Below are positions 14,454 to 23,419 of a stretch of DNA of 45,138 nucleotides, one piece after another; positions within the stretch are counted from its first letter, which is position 1; each line of letters opens with the position of its first letter. This DNA comes from Phycisphaerae bacterium (GTDB lineage: Bacteria > Planctomycetota > Phycisphaerae > UBA1845 > JAFGLZ01). The notes under the pieces were generated by a model. The model was not told the DNA's origin. It saw only the letters and a program-made list of their open reading frames with translations, and made no database searches. The translations under genes and the position numbers were made by a program. The stretch covers positions 1 through 45,138 of the forward strand of contig JAFGLZ010000221.1 of NCBI GenBank assembly GCA_016927755.1. The letters run 5' to 3'.

Positions 14454-17120
14454 TTACTCAGCAGCGGTCGTCGTCGTGCTCGGCGTTTGGCGCGTCGTCG
14501 GGCTCGTTGCGGGGGCGGGTTGCGTGCTCGCGCGGTAGCTCGACATCGCCCGGTCGATCCGCTCTTGCCAGACGGCGTCTTGGGAGACCTTCTTCAGCTC
14601 GTCGAACGTCCGCTCGGCCATGGGAGGGTTGTTCCTGGCGAGCATGATCCGCCCCAGCAGGAAGTACGCGAGCGGCTCCTTGGGATGCTGCAGCCCGTAG
14701 GCGCTGATGGCCTGACCGGCCCGGTCGAGCTCCTCCAGCCACGTGAGCCCATGCTTGCCGCACGCCGCATCAAACGCTTCGATGGCCGCCCGGTCGTTGC
14801 CCTTGTGCAGCCCCGTCAGCACCCGCGCCAGACGAGCGGTCGATTGACTCTCGTCCTTGGCCAGTACGTCCTTGGCGGTCTGCTCGGCCTCGGCGTCCAT
14901 ACCCGCCAGCGCCTGGGCCCAGGCCAGACCCGCCAGAAGCTCGGCGTGCGGGCCGGCGAGCTTGATCGCCACCGACCAGAGACGCACCGCCCCCTGCGGA
15001 CCCTCCTGCGGATTGACCTTCAGCATGACGTCCTGCAGGCCCTGGAGCGCCGGCACGCACCCGGGATCGGACGACAGGATCGCCCGGTAGTCCTCGGCGG
15101 CCTGCTCATTCTGACCCCACCCCTGGTACAGACCCGCGCGGTTCAGACGGGCCGAGACGAACCCCGGGTCCAGGCTGAGCACCTCCTCGTACTGACGGAG
15201 CGCCTCGTTCTGCCGATTGGTCTGCGTCAGGACGACGGCCAGATTGGTCCTCGCTTGCAGGCTGTTGGGGTCGATCTCGATCGCCCGCCGGAAGCAGCGC
15301 TCCGCCGCGAGGTAGTTCCTCCGCGCCAGCTCGATCGTCCCCAGCCGCGTCAGCGCGTCGGTGTGTTGAGGATTGATCTCGAGGATCCGATACAGCACGT
15401 CACGGGCCTCGCTCAACAGGCCCTGCTTCTGGCGCAGCCGCGTCAGCCCCTCCAGACTGGGCAGATGCCCCGGGTGCAGCTTCAGCGCGCTCTCGTACGC
15501 CGCGGCCGCCTCGTCGGCGCGGCCCAGCTTGTGCAGGACGCCCGCCAGCCGGTACTGACTCTCGGGATCATGGGGCAGACTCGCCGCGGACTCTCGATAG
15601 AGCGCCAGCGCGCGGTCCGGCTCGCCCCGTTTCTCGGCGATCGCCCCGAGCAGCCGCGTCGCCCGAGGGGTATCCCCAGTCGGAAGCGCCATCTCCGCCC
15701 GCGCCTCGGTCTCAGCCTCGTCCAGCCGGCCCGCCCGAAGTAGCTCCCAGCCGACGTTGAGATGCGTCCACCGCGAATCGGGATACAGCTCCGCGACGCG
15801 CCGATAATAGTCCAGGCCCGTGCGGTAGTGACTCGCATGCGCCCAGCTCGCCGGGACCAACACGACTGCCGCGACGACTAGGAGCACAGCGCACGCGATG
15901 TCGACGGAACGCGCCGACCGCTGCCTCAGACGCTCCAGCACGGCCAAAGCGATCGCCCCGAAGAGCACGCAGATCCCCACGTTGGCCAGGTACGTGTACC
16001 GGTCGGCGGCGATCAGGTTCCGAGCGCTCGAAGCGGCCAGCCAAGGCGAGATAGCCGCCAGATACCAGGCCGCACCGACCGAGGCCGCTCTCGGCCCGCG
16101 AAGGCGGCAGATCACCGCCACGAGGATCAACCCCGCCAGCCCAACCGCGCCGACCCAGATCAGCGGCTGCTGCCACGACCAGTCGACCGGCACCAGATAC
16201 CAAGTCGACAGCCTCGTCGGTCGAATCAGATTGGCCAGATACGTACCCAACCCGAAGAGCGCCCGACTCGCTACGCTCCCCGGCAGCGACGCCTGCGCCG
16301 CGTCCATCAAACCCGTCCGTGACGTCGTCCACCACGCCAGCAAGACGAACCCCGCCGTGAGCCCCGTCAGCGCCCCCCACGCCGTCCACCATGCGCGGGC
16401 CATTCGCCGGCGAGGCCCGTACGTCACGAGCAGCAGCAGGATCGGCAGCGCCGGCTGGACCTTGCTCATCATTGCCAGCGCCGTCAGCAACACCGCCGCG
16501 GCCAGCCATCCGCTCTCACCCGTCGACCGGCGCGACCAGAGCAGCATCGCCAGGACCGCGCCCAGCGAGAACGTCACGCCCATCTGAACGAACCGCCCCG
16601 TGATCGTGGCCACCGGCTCGACCGCCAGCGGATGCACCGCCATCAGCGACGCCGCGAGCGTCGCAAGCCACCACCGCTCCCAGCGGATTCGCACGATGAC
16701 CCATACCAGCACCACGGCCAGCACGTGCCAGAGGATATTCGTCAGATGATACCCCCACGCGCGCCCGCCATAGAGGGCGGTGTCCACGGCGAATGACAGC
16801 ATCGGCAACGGCTGGTACAGGTCTCGATGTACGATGCCGAACAGACGAACGGCGTTGAGCAGCCCGGGTCGATTCACGCAACTATGCTGCAGGACAAAGT
16901 ACTCGTCGTCGCCCGGAAGGAACCCGCCCCGAAGCGCCGGGGCCATCGCCACGCAGGCCAGAATCGCCACCAGCGCGACGCCCGCCAGGTCGGCTCGACG
17001 TCCCGACTCGGCTCGGGGGAGCGAATCCGGCTCAGGATCGGGTTGCTTTGGGGCACGATCTTCGTCGAACAAGGAGCCCGTGGTTCGGGATGAACAAGAC
17101 GGTGAGCGGTGGCGTGCCAT
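14454..17120 (-). CDS. TMTC-like membrane glycosyltransferase (GT-C) with long TPR array
   Basis: An 888-residue protein. The N-terminal half has about ten membrane helices with the GT-C pattern of TMTC and related bacterial proteins: GDDEYFVLQH (acidic motif in the first loop), YQPLPMLSFAVDTALYGGRAWGYHLTNI, then MAVHPLAVEPVATITGR. From about residue 440 to 820 it consists of TPRs (PHDPESQYRLAGVLHKLGRADEAAAAYESAL, NPQHTDALTRLGTIELARRNYLAAERCFRRAIEIDPNS), ending in a Thr/Pro-rich tail. TMTC proteins are O-mannosyltransferases in animals; for bacterial members the acceptor is generally unknown. The STAS gene ends nine bases upstream on the same strand, so they may be co-transcribed. Confidence 0.8.
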   Translation of the reverse strand: MARHRSPSCSSRTTGSLFDEDRAPKQPDPEPDSLPRAESGRRADLAGVALVAILACVAMAPALRGGFLPGDDEYFVLQHSCVNRPGLLNAVRLFGIVHRDLYQPLPMLSFAVDTALYGGRAWGYHLTNILWHVLAVVLVWVIVRIRWERWWLATLAASLMAVHPLAVEPVATITGRFVQMGVTFSLGAVLAMLLWSRRSTGESGWLAAAVLLTALAMMSKVQPALPILLLLVTYGPRRRMARAWWTAWGALTGLTAGFVLLAWWTTSRTGLMDAAQASLPGSVASRALFGLGTYLANLIRPTRLSTWYLVPVDWSWQQPLIWVGAVGLAGLILVAVICRLRGPRAASVGAAWYLAAISPWLAASSARNLIAADRYTYLANVGICVLFGAIALAVLERLRQRSARSVDIACAVLLVVAAVVLVPASWAHASHYRTGLDYYRRVAELYPDSRWTHLNVGWELLRAGRLDEAETEARAEMALPTGDTPRATRLLGAIAEKRGEPDRALALYRESAASLPHDPESQYRLAGVLHKLGRADEAAAAYESALKLHPGHLPSLEGLTRLRQKQGLLSEARDVLYRILEINPQHTDALTRLGTIELARRNYLAAERCFRRAIEIDPNSLQARTNLAVVLTQTNRQNEALRQYEEVLSLDPGFVSARLNRAGLYQGWGQNEQAAEDYRAILSSDPGCVPALQGLQDVMLKVNPQEGPQGAVRLWSVAIKLAGPHAELLAGLAWAQALAGMDAEAEQTAKDVLAKDESQSTARLARVLTGLHKGNDRAAIEAFDAACGKHGLTWLEELDRAGQAISAYGLQHPKEPLAYFLLGRIMLARNNPPMAERTFDELKKVSQDAVWQERIDRAMSSYRASTQPAPATSPTTRQTPSTTTTAAE

Positions 17121-17129
17121 GCGGTGAGC

Positions 17130-17477
17130 TCACGAGGACTTGCCTTTGACGAGCGTCACGGCCTCTTTGACCGATTCGGCGTGTGGAAAGAGCCGGTCGA
17201 GCCGCGTCAGCTTCAGGGCCTGCCACGCCTCCTCCGCGGGCCGGACGAGCACGACGTGAACGTCGGCGCTGGATGCGGCGTTCTGGATCTTGATCAGCGA
17301 GGCCAAGCCGGCCGAGACGATGATCTTCAGATCGCTCAGATCGAGGATGATCGGCGCGAAGGGCACCGCCAGCCACGGCAACACGCCCGTCTCGAAGAAC
17401 TGCGTGGCCCCGATCATCAAGTCGCCCTCGAACCGCAGGACGGTATGGTTCTCATGCCAGTCAACGATCCATCTCAT
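17130..17477 (-). CDS. STAS-domain protein (anti-sigma-factor-antagonist type)
   Basis: A 115-residue single STAS domain. It has an opening strand (MRWIVDWHENHTVLRFEGDLMIG), the central APIILDLSDLKIIVSAGLASLIKIQ with a serine at the position phosphorylated in SpoIIAA/RsbV (about S55, in VSAGL), and a last helix SVKEAVTLVKG. The aspartate before that serine is Val here. Such proteins bind anti-sigma factors or work in partner-switch modules; no kinase or phosphatase partner is nearby. ATG 17477 is chosen because the domain starts there; ATG 17561 is possible, but its extra 28 residues look non-coding. Confidence 0.8.
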   Translation of the reverse strand: MRWIVDWHENHTVLRFEGDLMIGATQFFETGVLPWLAVPFAPIILDLSDLKIIVSAGLASLIKIQNAASSADVHVVLVRPAEEAWQALKLTRLDRLFPHAESVKEAVTLVKGKSS

Positions 17478-17643
17478 ATCAGCTCTCGCTTGGTAACCTC
17501 GTCCGATCGACCCGGCTTCCGCACGGCCGTAACGGCCCGAAGACGCAGACAGGGTCGTCATGATACCGCCTCGCGGCCCGCGGGGCCACGATTACGCCGT
17601 CCTCCGAAGAGGATGAACCGTCCGCTCACTATGAGCCTTCGCC

Positions 17644-17725
17644 GGGTGGCCCATGGCTTCAGCCGTGGGGGACACGAATTCCGACTCGAATTCGAGTCCC
17701 CCACCTCTGAAGAGGCGGGCCACCC
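17644..17725. repeat. Dispersed hairpin repeat (about 82 bp, imperfect inverted repeat)
   Basis: Two 30-base arms (17644-17673 and 17696-17725) pair over most of their length: GGGTGGCCC pairs with GGGCCACCC and GTGGGGGAC with GTCCCCCAC, around a short AT-richer loop with two GAATTC-like steps. The left arm is shared with 36936-36962. It sits past the stop of the dUTPase gene, near the start of the STAS gene. Confidence 0.7.
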
Positions 17726-17761
17726 TGCCCCTACTGTTTCATCACCATTCCTGAGAGCAGC

Positions 17762-18205
17762 TCACGCCGGATCGTCCGGCGCCGACCCCTCGGGATTCAG
17801 CACGACCGTCCGGTTGTCGTCTTCCGTCTTGGTCGACATGGCGTAGTCCTGGTCCTGTCGGGCGTGATTGATGCCGAGCTTCTGCCGGTAGAGATCCGCG
17901 ACGTCGGCGGCGTCGAGCCCGACGCACTGGGCCAGGCTGATCCAGAAGAACAGCATATCGATCACCTCGACCCGGGCGTTCTGGAGATCGTGCAGCTCGA
18001 ACCGTCGGCCCTGGCGGGCCTCGGCGCACCAGTGCTTCCAGAACGTGCAGTCGCGCAGCTCCTCCAGCTCGTTGCCCATCGCCGCGAGGTAGTCGTTGAT
18101 CCACCGCCCCGCCACCTGCGGGTCGAAGTGGTCCTTCATCGAGGCCGTATCCATGCCGATGCGGCGGTTGAGTTCAGCCTGGAGTTGAAACAGCGCTTCG
18201 AGCAT
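17762..18205 (-). CDS. Dimeric-type dUTPase (all-alpha NTP pyrophosphohydrolase)
   Basis: A 147-residue all-alpha protein. LFQLQAELNRRIGM opens the fold, and the metal ligands of the MazG/dUTPase_2 superfamily appear as GNELEELRD (about E46, E49) and RVEVIDMLFFWISLAQCVGL (about E80, D83). Such enzymes split dUTP to dUMP and pyrophosphate. The single domain and the FFWISL helix favour dUTPase_2 over MazG, though other dNTPs are possible. ATG 18205 has AGGAG upstream. The gene overlaps the end of alr by 32 bases, so the two are probably co-transcribed. Confidence 0.7.
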   Translation of the reverse strand: MLEALFQLQAELNRRIGMDTASMKDHFDPQVAGRWINDYLAAMGNELEELRDCTFWKHWCAEARQGRRFELHDLQNARVEVIDMLFFWISLAQCVGLDAADVADLYRQKLGINHARQDQDYAMSTKTEDDNRTVVLNPEGSAPDDPA

Positions 18206-19376
18206 CTGGCGTCTCCTGGGAGCAAGAAGGTTTCGAGCGGCAGACGGCGACGCGATGGACGCGGTTGCCCAGCAGACACGTCACCTCGTACGGCACGGTA
18301 CCGAGCAGATCGGCGATGGCCTCGACCGTGTTGCACCGGCCCGGACGATCGTCGATGATCGTCACCTCGTCGCCGACGCGCGCCTCGGGCAGGTCCGTCA
18401 GGTCCAGCACGGTCTGATCCATGCTGACGCGTCCGACGACGGGCGCATCGCCGCCCGCGACGCCCATGACGCCCCGGTTGCTCAGGCTGCGGGCGTAGCC
18501 GTCGTTGTATCCGACCGGCACGATGCCGATCACGCTGGGACGCTTGGTGACGAACGTCCGCCCGTAGCCGATCGAGTGGCCGGCGGGCACCTGTTTGGTC
18601 AGCACGAGATGACTGCGGAGCCTCAGGGCCGGGGCGAGCGCGACGTGAGCGGGCCAGTGCTTGCTCGGGCGGCACCCGTACACGACCAGCCCCGGACGAA
18701 CCATGTCGAAGTGCGACTCGGGCAGCATGAAGATCGCGCTGCTGTTGGCCGCGTGGACCAGCGGCGCCTTGACGCCCGCCGCGGCCAGCCGCTCGATCAG
18801 GTTCGTCAGCCACGCGAGCTGGTGTCGGGCGAACTCCACGTCGGCCTCGTCCGCGCTGGCCAGGTGCGTGTACACCCCCGCCAGCCGGGCGTGCTTCAGA
18901 TCCCCCGCCCGAACGATCAAATCGAAGGCCGTATCCGGCGCGATCCCCATCCGCCCCATGCCGGTGTCGACCTTGACGTGATAGTCCACCACCCGGCCGC
19001 GCCGAGCCGCCTCGGCATCCAGGTCCCTCAGCCCGTAGCCGTCGACCACGGTCGGCGTCAGGTCGTACTTGACCGCGATGGCGATCCGCTCGTCGCGGGC
19101 CTCCGGCGTGCACGCCGCGAACGTCGGACCGAAGCAGAGGATGCCCCGGGTCCACCCCAACTGTCGCAGCTCGAGCGCCTCGCCGATCGTCGCGACCGCG
19201 ACCATCTCGACGCCGGCCTCGTCCAGAACGGGCGCCACCACGTCCACGCCGTGCCCGTACGCGTTGGCCTTGAGGGCCACGCACAGCCGCACCCCGGGCC
19301 GGCACGCCTGTCGGATCAGGCGCAGGTTGTGCCGGATGGCGTCCGCGTTGATCTCGGCGACCAGATCGCGATGCAT
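18174..19376 (-). CDS. alr: Alanine racemase
   Basis: A 400-residue fold-type III PLP enzyme that makes D-alanine for peptidoglycan. The PLP lysine lies in VALKANAYGHG (about K36). The barrel continues with HVKVDTGMGRMG and VRPGLVVYG, and the catalytic tyrosine of the second domain is in GHSIGYGRTF (about Y271). PVGYNDGYARSL and GRVSMDQTVLDLTD complete the C-terminal domain. The last 20 residues (SKPSCSQETPDARSAVSTPG) run into the dUTPase gene and look like an unselected extension. No strong ribosome-binding site is visible before the ATG. Confidence 0.93.
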   Translation of the reverse strand: MHRDLVAEINADAIRHNLRLIRQACRPGVRLCVALKANAYGHGVDVVAPVLDEAGVEMVAVATIGEALELRQLGWTRGILCFGPTFAACTPEARDERIAIAVKYDLTPTVVDGYGLRDLDAEAARRGRVVDYHVKVDTGMGRMGIAPDTAFDLIVRAGDLKHARLAGVYTHLASADEADVEFARHQLAWLTNLIERLAAAGVKAPLVHAANSSAIFMLPESHFDMVRPGLVVYGCRPSKHWPAHVALAPALRLRSHLVLTKQVPAGHSIGYGRTFVTKRPSVIGIVPVGYNDGYARSLSNRGVMGVAGGDAPVVGRVSMDQTVLDLTDLPEARVGDEVTIIDDRPGRCNTVEAIADLLGTVPYEVTCLLGNRVHRVAVCRSKPSCSQETPDARSAVSTPG

Positions 19377-19489
19377 GTCCGCGACTCTAACGGACGGATG
19401 GCGGCGCTTTCAAGTGCGCCGCCCGCTCGCCTCGCGTCCTGCCGCGACGGAAGCCTCTTTCCCTCGCCACGATTCCCGTGGCCGGAGGC

Positions 19490-19517
19490 TTTTCATGATC
19501 GTCGGATCCGGTATCAT
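19490..19517 (+). promoter_or_regulatory. Putative promoter of the DUF418 gene
   Basis: TTTTCA, 16 bases, TATCAT, about 63 bases upstream of the start. It fits sigma-70 spacing but only moderately matches the consensus. Confidence 0.35.
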
Positions 19518-19580
19518 GGCGACGCGCCTTGCGGCGGTTGAGGCGCCTTGCCAACTCCAGTCGAAACGAAGAGGTGACAC

Positions 19581-20966
19581 ATGACGACCGAGTCACCGAA
19601 CCACGGTGGGGGGGCTGCCGCCTCGCCTGGCGGGATGGGTCCGATCACCGCCGGCCAGCGAATCGCCGCCGTCGACGTCCTCCGCGGACTGGCCATCCTC
19701 GTCATCTTCACGGGCAACTTCTACTACTACAGCCACCCCTTCGCGCTGGACTTCCAGAGCTATCTCGAGTTCGTCGGGATCGACCCGTCCACGCAGCCCT
19801 TCAACGTCGGCACGTTCATCTTCCTCGACCTGTCCTTCCAGCTTACGCTCTACTCGCTCTACGGATTCCTGTTCGGCTTCGGCGTGTCGATCATGATGGG
19901 TAAGGCCGAGGCGGTCGGCGCGGGGTTCGGCAAGGTCTATCTGCGGCGGCTGCTCGCGTTGTTTGCCATCGGCGTCTGTCACGTCGTGTTCCTCTGGGCC
20001 GGCGACATCCTGATCACGTATTCGATTACGGGGATCGTGCTGCTGTTCTATCGGAAACGGGCCCCGCGCGGCGTGCTCAAAGGGGCCCTGGTCTTCACGA
20101 TCATCTGGATCGTCGCCTTCAGCGGACTGCCCCTACTCATGGCCCTGGCGGGCCAGGCGCAGCCCGCCGCCTCGCAACCGGTCGCCGAGACAACCACATT
20201 GCCCGCGACGACGACCCCATCCGCACCCGTCACCACGACGACAACGGCACCAACGAGCCAACCGACTTTCCAGTCAATGATCATGAAATGGCTACGCCTG
20301 TCCATCGACACGTACTCGCACGGCACCTATGGAGAGGTCCTCAAGCGGAGGATCAAGGACTACGTCATCTGGACGGGCATGATCGCGTATCACGAATACC
20401 CCCTCATCATCGCCATGATGTTGTTGGGTGTGTACACGGGTCGGCGCGGCATCTTGAGCAACCTCGACGAGCACAGGTCGCTGATCCGCCAGGTGGCGAT
20501 CTGGGGGTTCGTCCTCGGCGTGGGCGGCAACCTGGTCGCCCTGGCCGTCCAGCTCACCACGCCGATGGGTGAGCCGTCCTGGAAGTGGGTCGCGTACACG
20601 CTGGGTCGAGGCATCAGCGCCCCGACGCTGACGATGTTCTATGCGGCCGGGGGCGTCCTGCTGGTGGCCAACGGCGTCCTGCCCCGCCTCATCAAGCTCT
20701 TCGTCCCCGTCGGGCGGATGTCGCTCAGCAACTACCTGTTCCAGTCGCTGATCTGCACGACGATCTGCTACGGCTACGGCCTCGGATACTTCGGCCGGAT
20801 CAGCCCGCCCCTCGGTATCGTCCTGGGCGTCGTCCTCTTCTTCGTGGTACAAGTGCCGCTCAGCGCGTTCTGGATGACGCGATTCCGCTTCGGTCCGATC
20901 GAATGGCTCTGGCGAACCCTGACCTACGGCAAGCTCCAGGCGATGCGGCCCGACAACAATGCATGA
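19581..20966 (+). CDS. DUF418-family membrane protein (YeiB-like)
   Basis: A 461-residue membrane protein. The family's first motif is AAVDVLRGLAILVIFTGN and its C-terminal motif GRMSLSNYLFQSLICTTICYG then RFRFGPIEWLWRTLTYG. About ten hydrophobic segments are seen. Relatives are acyltransferase-3/heparan-acetyltransferase-like membrane proteins of unproven function. Residues about 195-230 form a Thr/Pro/Ala-rich insert (ATTTPSAPVTTTTTAPTSQP) that interrupts the membrane domain and would be an exposed loop. The start has AGAGGTG upstream. It is followed 25 bases later by the sialidase-like gene on the same strand. Confidence 0.85.
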   Translation: MTTESPNHGGGAAASPGGMGPITAGQRIAAVDVLRGLAILVIFTGNFYYYSHPFALDFQSYLEFVGIDPSTQPFNVGTFIFLDLSFQLTLYSLYGFLFGFGVSIMMGKAEAVGAGFGKVYLRRLLALFAIGVCHVVFLWAGDILITYSITGIVLLFYRKRAPRGVLKGALVFTIIWIVAFSGLPLLMALAGQAQPAASQPVAETTTLPATTTPSAPVTTTTTAPTSQPTFQSMIMKWLRLSIDTYSHGTYGEVLKRRIKDYVIWTGMIAYHEYPLIIAMMLLGVYTGRRGILSNLDEHRSLIRQVAIWGFVLGVGGNLVALAVQLTTPMGEPSWKWVAYTLGRGISAPTLTMFYAAGGVLLVANGVLPRLIKLFVPVGRMSLSNYLFQSLICTTICYGYGLGYFGRISPPLGIVLGVVLFFVVQVPLSAFWMTRFRFGPIEWLWRTLTYGKLQAMRPDNNA

Positions 20967-20991
20967 CGACAGAGACAGGAGATACTCGAAC

Positions 20992-22143
20992 ATGAACACA
21001 GGAATCGTTGCTCTCGGTTTGGCGGTGCTCTTGACGCTCGCCACGACCGCCCCCTGCGTGGCCGAGGAGCCCGGCACGGCCGATCGCTGGATCCACCCGA
21101 AGTGCAAGCCGCTCGACATCGCCAAGAACGGACCGTTCATCCAATCGGACGACGGCACGCTCACGGTCGTGGCCGGCAACGTGCTCGAGACCAGCACCGA
21201 CGGCGGTAAGACCTGGACGAAGGCGAGCGAGGTGATCGTCCCGGGCATGAAGCTCGACCACGTCGGACACGTCGGGCAGCCCCTGCGCACGGACAAGGGC
21301 GCCCTCGTCATCCTCTACCTCGACATGGGCAACTACATATGGGCCTGGGACAACGCCAAGGGCGAGCCCAAGCCCGAGTGCAAGCTCGAGCTCTGGGCCA
21401 TCCGCAGCACCGACGGCGGAAAGACCTGGACCGACAAGCAGCGCCTCCTGGACGGCTACAACGCCGACTTCATGGGCTTCATCCAGACCAAGCAGGGCTG
21501 GCTGGTGGCCACCATGGAACACCTGGTGCCGGCGCTGAGACGGTGGGTGTGCTGCTCGTTCGTCAGTAAGGACGACGGCAAGACGTGGAAGCAGAGCAAC
21601 CTGATCGACCTCGGCGGGCACGGCCACCACGACGGCGCGGTCGAGCCGACCGTCGTCGAGCTGAAAGACGGGCGCTTGATGATGCTCATCCGCACAAGCC
21701 TGGACCAGTTCTGGAAGGCCTATTCCGACGATGGCGGACAGTACTGGCGAACGATCATGCCGAGCGGCTTGGACGCCAGCAGCGCCCCGGGCTGGGTCCT
21801 GAGACTAAAGAGCGGCCGACTCGCGTTCGTTTGGAACCGCGTCAAGGCCGAAGGCGCGAAGGAGGCGCCGAAAGGCAACTCGGGCGGCCCGGCGTTCGAG
21901 TTCCCGGCCTCATGGTATCGAGAAGAGCTGTCGATCGCGTTCTCGCAGGACGAGGGCCAGACATGGACCAAGCCCGTCGTCATCGCCCGCCAGCCGCGCG
22001 GGCAACTGGCGTATCCGTACATGCTCGAGCGGACGCCCGGAGAGCTCTGGGTCTTCACGCGGTATACTTATCTGCAGGGCGGCAAACCCGCTAAGCCCCT
22101 GGCCGTCAGCCTGAAGGAGGCGGACTTCCTTCAGAAGGAGTAG
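20992..22143 (+). CDS. Secreted BNR/Asp-box (exo-sialidase-like) protein
   Basis: A 383-residue protein with a Sec signal peptide (MNTGIVALGLAVLLTLATTAPCVA). The mature part shows five Asp-box repeats (STDGGKTWTKA, STDGGKTWTDK, SKDDGKTWKQS, SDDGGQYWRTI, SQDEGQTWTKP), the hallmark of six-bladed sialidase-type propellers. Exported relatives are annotated as exo-alpha-sialidases, but Asp boxes alone do not prove this; other glycosidases or lyases share the fold. ATG 20992 is chosen for its signal peptide and AGGAG; the frame is open a little upstream. The double hairpin at 22154-22201 follows. Confidence 0.85.
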   Translation: MNTGIVALGLAVLLTLATTAPCVAEEPGTADRWIHPKCKPLDIAKNGPFIQSDDGTLTVVAGNVLETSTDGGKTWTKASEVIVPGMKLDHVGHVGQPLRTDKGALVILYLDMGNYIWAWDNAKGEPKPECKLELWAIRSTDGGKTWTDKQRLLDGYNADFMGFIQTKQGWLVATMEHLVPALRRWVCCSFVSKDDGKTWKQSNLIDLGGHGHHDGAVEPTVVELKDGRLMMLIRTSLDQFWKAYSDDGGQYWRTIMPSGLDASSAPGWVLRLKSGRLAFVWNRVKAEGAKEAPKGNSGGPAFEFPASWYREELSIAFSQDEGQTWTKPVVIARQPRGQLAYPYMLERTPGELWVFTRYTYLQGGKPAKPLAVSLKEADFLQKE

Positions 22144-22153
22144 ACACCCGTAG

Positions 22154-22201
22154 CATGGGCATCTTGCCCATGACGGGCGGAACATGGGCATCTTGCCCAT
22201 G
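22154..22201. repeat. Tandem pair of 19-bp palindromes (CATGGGCATCTTGCCCATG)
   Basis: Two identical 19-base hairpins at 22154-22172 and 22183-22201, 29 bases apart, right after the sialidase-like gene. They may act as transcript ends or RNA-stability elements. No T-tract follows, so a classic terminator is not supported. Confidence 0.75.
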
Positions 22202-22297
22202 AACCACCGCGGACAAGACGTCCCCGCTACGGTAGGGCAGATTCAGGCACGGTCACTTGATGCTGCCGTTCTTGGCGAGCGATCGGGAGGACGTGCG

Positions 22298-23338
22298 ATG
22301 AGACCCCGCCTTTGCTCTGTCGCTGTCTGGTTGCCGGTGGCGGCTCTGCTTGCCGGCTGCGGATTCCTCCTGCCCAGCGCGCGGATCAGCAAGCATATCC
22401 TGGACCCCGATACGACGTGCCAACAGCTCGCGCACTGGCTGGATCTGGGATCGCTGCCCGACGCCTCGACGCCGGGCGACCTTGGCCTACAGTACGAGTC
22501 TTTCTCCGTAGCGAGCACGAACCGCTCGCGCCTCGCCGCCTGGTACGTCCCCGCCCAGCAAGACGGACAGCTCGACCCGGAGCCGCTCGGCACCATCCTG
22601 ATCATGCACGGCGTCAGCGGGACGCGGGCCTGCACGCTGCCCTGGATCGTCCTCGGCACGATCAACCACATGCACGTCGTGGCGTTCGACTACCAGGGCT
22701 TCGGCGAGAGCACCGGCCTTCCGGACGTCGCCACGCTCCTGGACGACAGCGACGCCGTCCTCCGCTGGATCATCGCGGACGAATCCCCCGCGCGACAACA
22801 GGTACATCTCGTGGGCACGTCGCTGGGCACCGCCCCGGCGCTCGGGCTCGTCGCCCTGCATCCGAGGCCGCGGATCCAATCCGTGATGCTCGACGGCGCA
22901 TGGGACCCCGTGGCGATGATCGAGGTGGGCAAGGAATACGTCCCACCCCTGCTGGCACCTTTCGCCGAGCTGATCGGCCGCGTCACCTTCTTGTGGCTGC
23001 CGCTGATGCGCGATCGCCTCGGCGGCGTGACGACCCCGGCCATGTTCATCACCGCCAAAGACGACACCACCACCCCACTGGCCGGCGCGCGAGCCATGTT
23101 CGAACTCATCGGGTCCGCGTCCAAGAGCCACTGGATCTTCGAGAATCGCACGCACATCCAGCCGCTCTTCAAGGATACCGAGACGTATGTCTCTCTGGCC
23201 GTGACGTTTTGGCGCGACCCCCCGGCCCCGCCCGATCCGTACCGAGACCTGTTCGATCCGTCCATCCAGATCCCCGACTTCACCGAAGTACCGGAAACCG
23301 CCGCCGATCCCGGCCAGGAATGCTGTATCATGAACTAG
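22298..23338 (+). CDS. Alpha/beta-hydrolase lipoprotein
   Basis: A 346-residue protein. A lipoprotein signal ends in ALLAGC (about C21), so it is membrane-anchored outside the cytoplasm. The hydrolase domain has an HGVSGT oxyanion region, VVAFDYQGFGES, and the nucleophile elbow in HLVGTSLGTAPAL (GTSLG). A late aspartate (FITAKDDTTTPLAG) and histidine (IFENRTHIQPLF) complete a likely catalytic triad. It resembles exported BAAT/YqiA-like hydrolases of unknown substrate. ATG 22298 has GGGAGG seven bases upstream; the frame is open further upstream through the hairpin repeats, but that part is not coding. The tail PDPGQECC-type end is Cys-rich. Confidence 0.8.
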   Translation: MRPRLCSVAVWLPVAALLAGCGFLLPSARISKHILDPDTTCQQLAHWLDLGSLPDASTPGDLGLQYESFSVASTNRSRLAAWYVPAQQDGQLDPEPLGTILIMHGVSGTRACTLPWIVLGTINHMHVVAFDYQGFGESTGLPDVATLLDDSDAVLRWIIADESPARQQVHLVGTSLGTAPALGLVALHPRPRIQSVMLDGAWDPVAMIEVGKEYVPPLLAPFAELIGRVTFLWLPLMRDRLGGVTTPAMFITAKDDTTTPLAGARAMFELIGSASKSHWIFENRTHIQPLFKDTETYVSLAVTFWRDPPAPPDPYRDLFDPSIQIPDFTEVPETAADPGQECCIMN

Positions 23339-23419
23339 GCTCGTGATGGCACCGTTTGGCACTCCGTCGGAGGGGGCTTTCCCGTCGGACACCGAACCAC
23401 ATGCGAGAGGGGGTGTTTC

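Noticed and set aside
13869..15743. A 624-codon plus-strand frame across Y2 and the TMTC-like gene
   Set aside because: Arg/Gln/Pro-rich shadow over two genes on the opposite strand.
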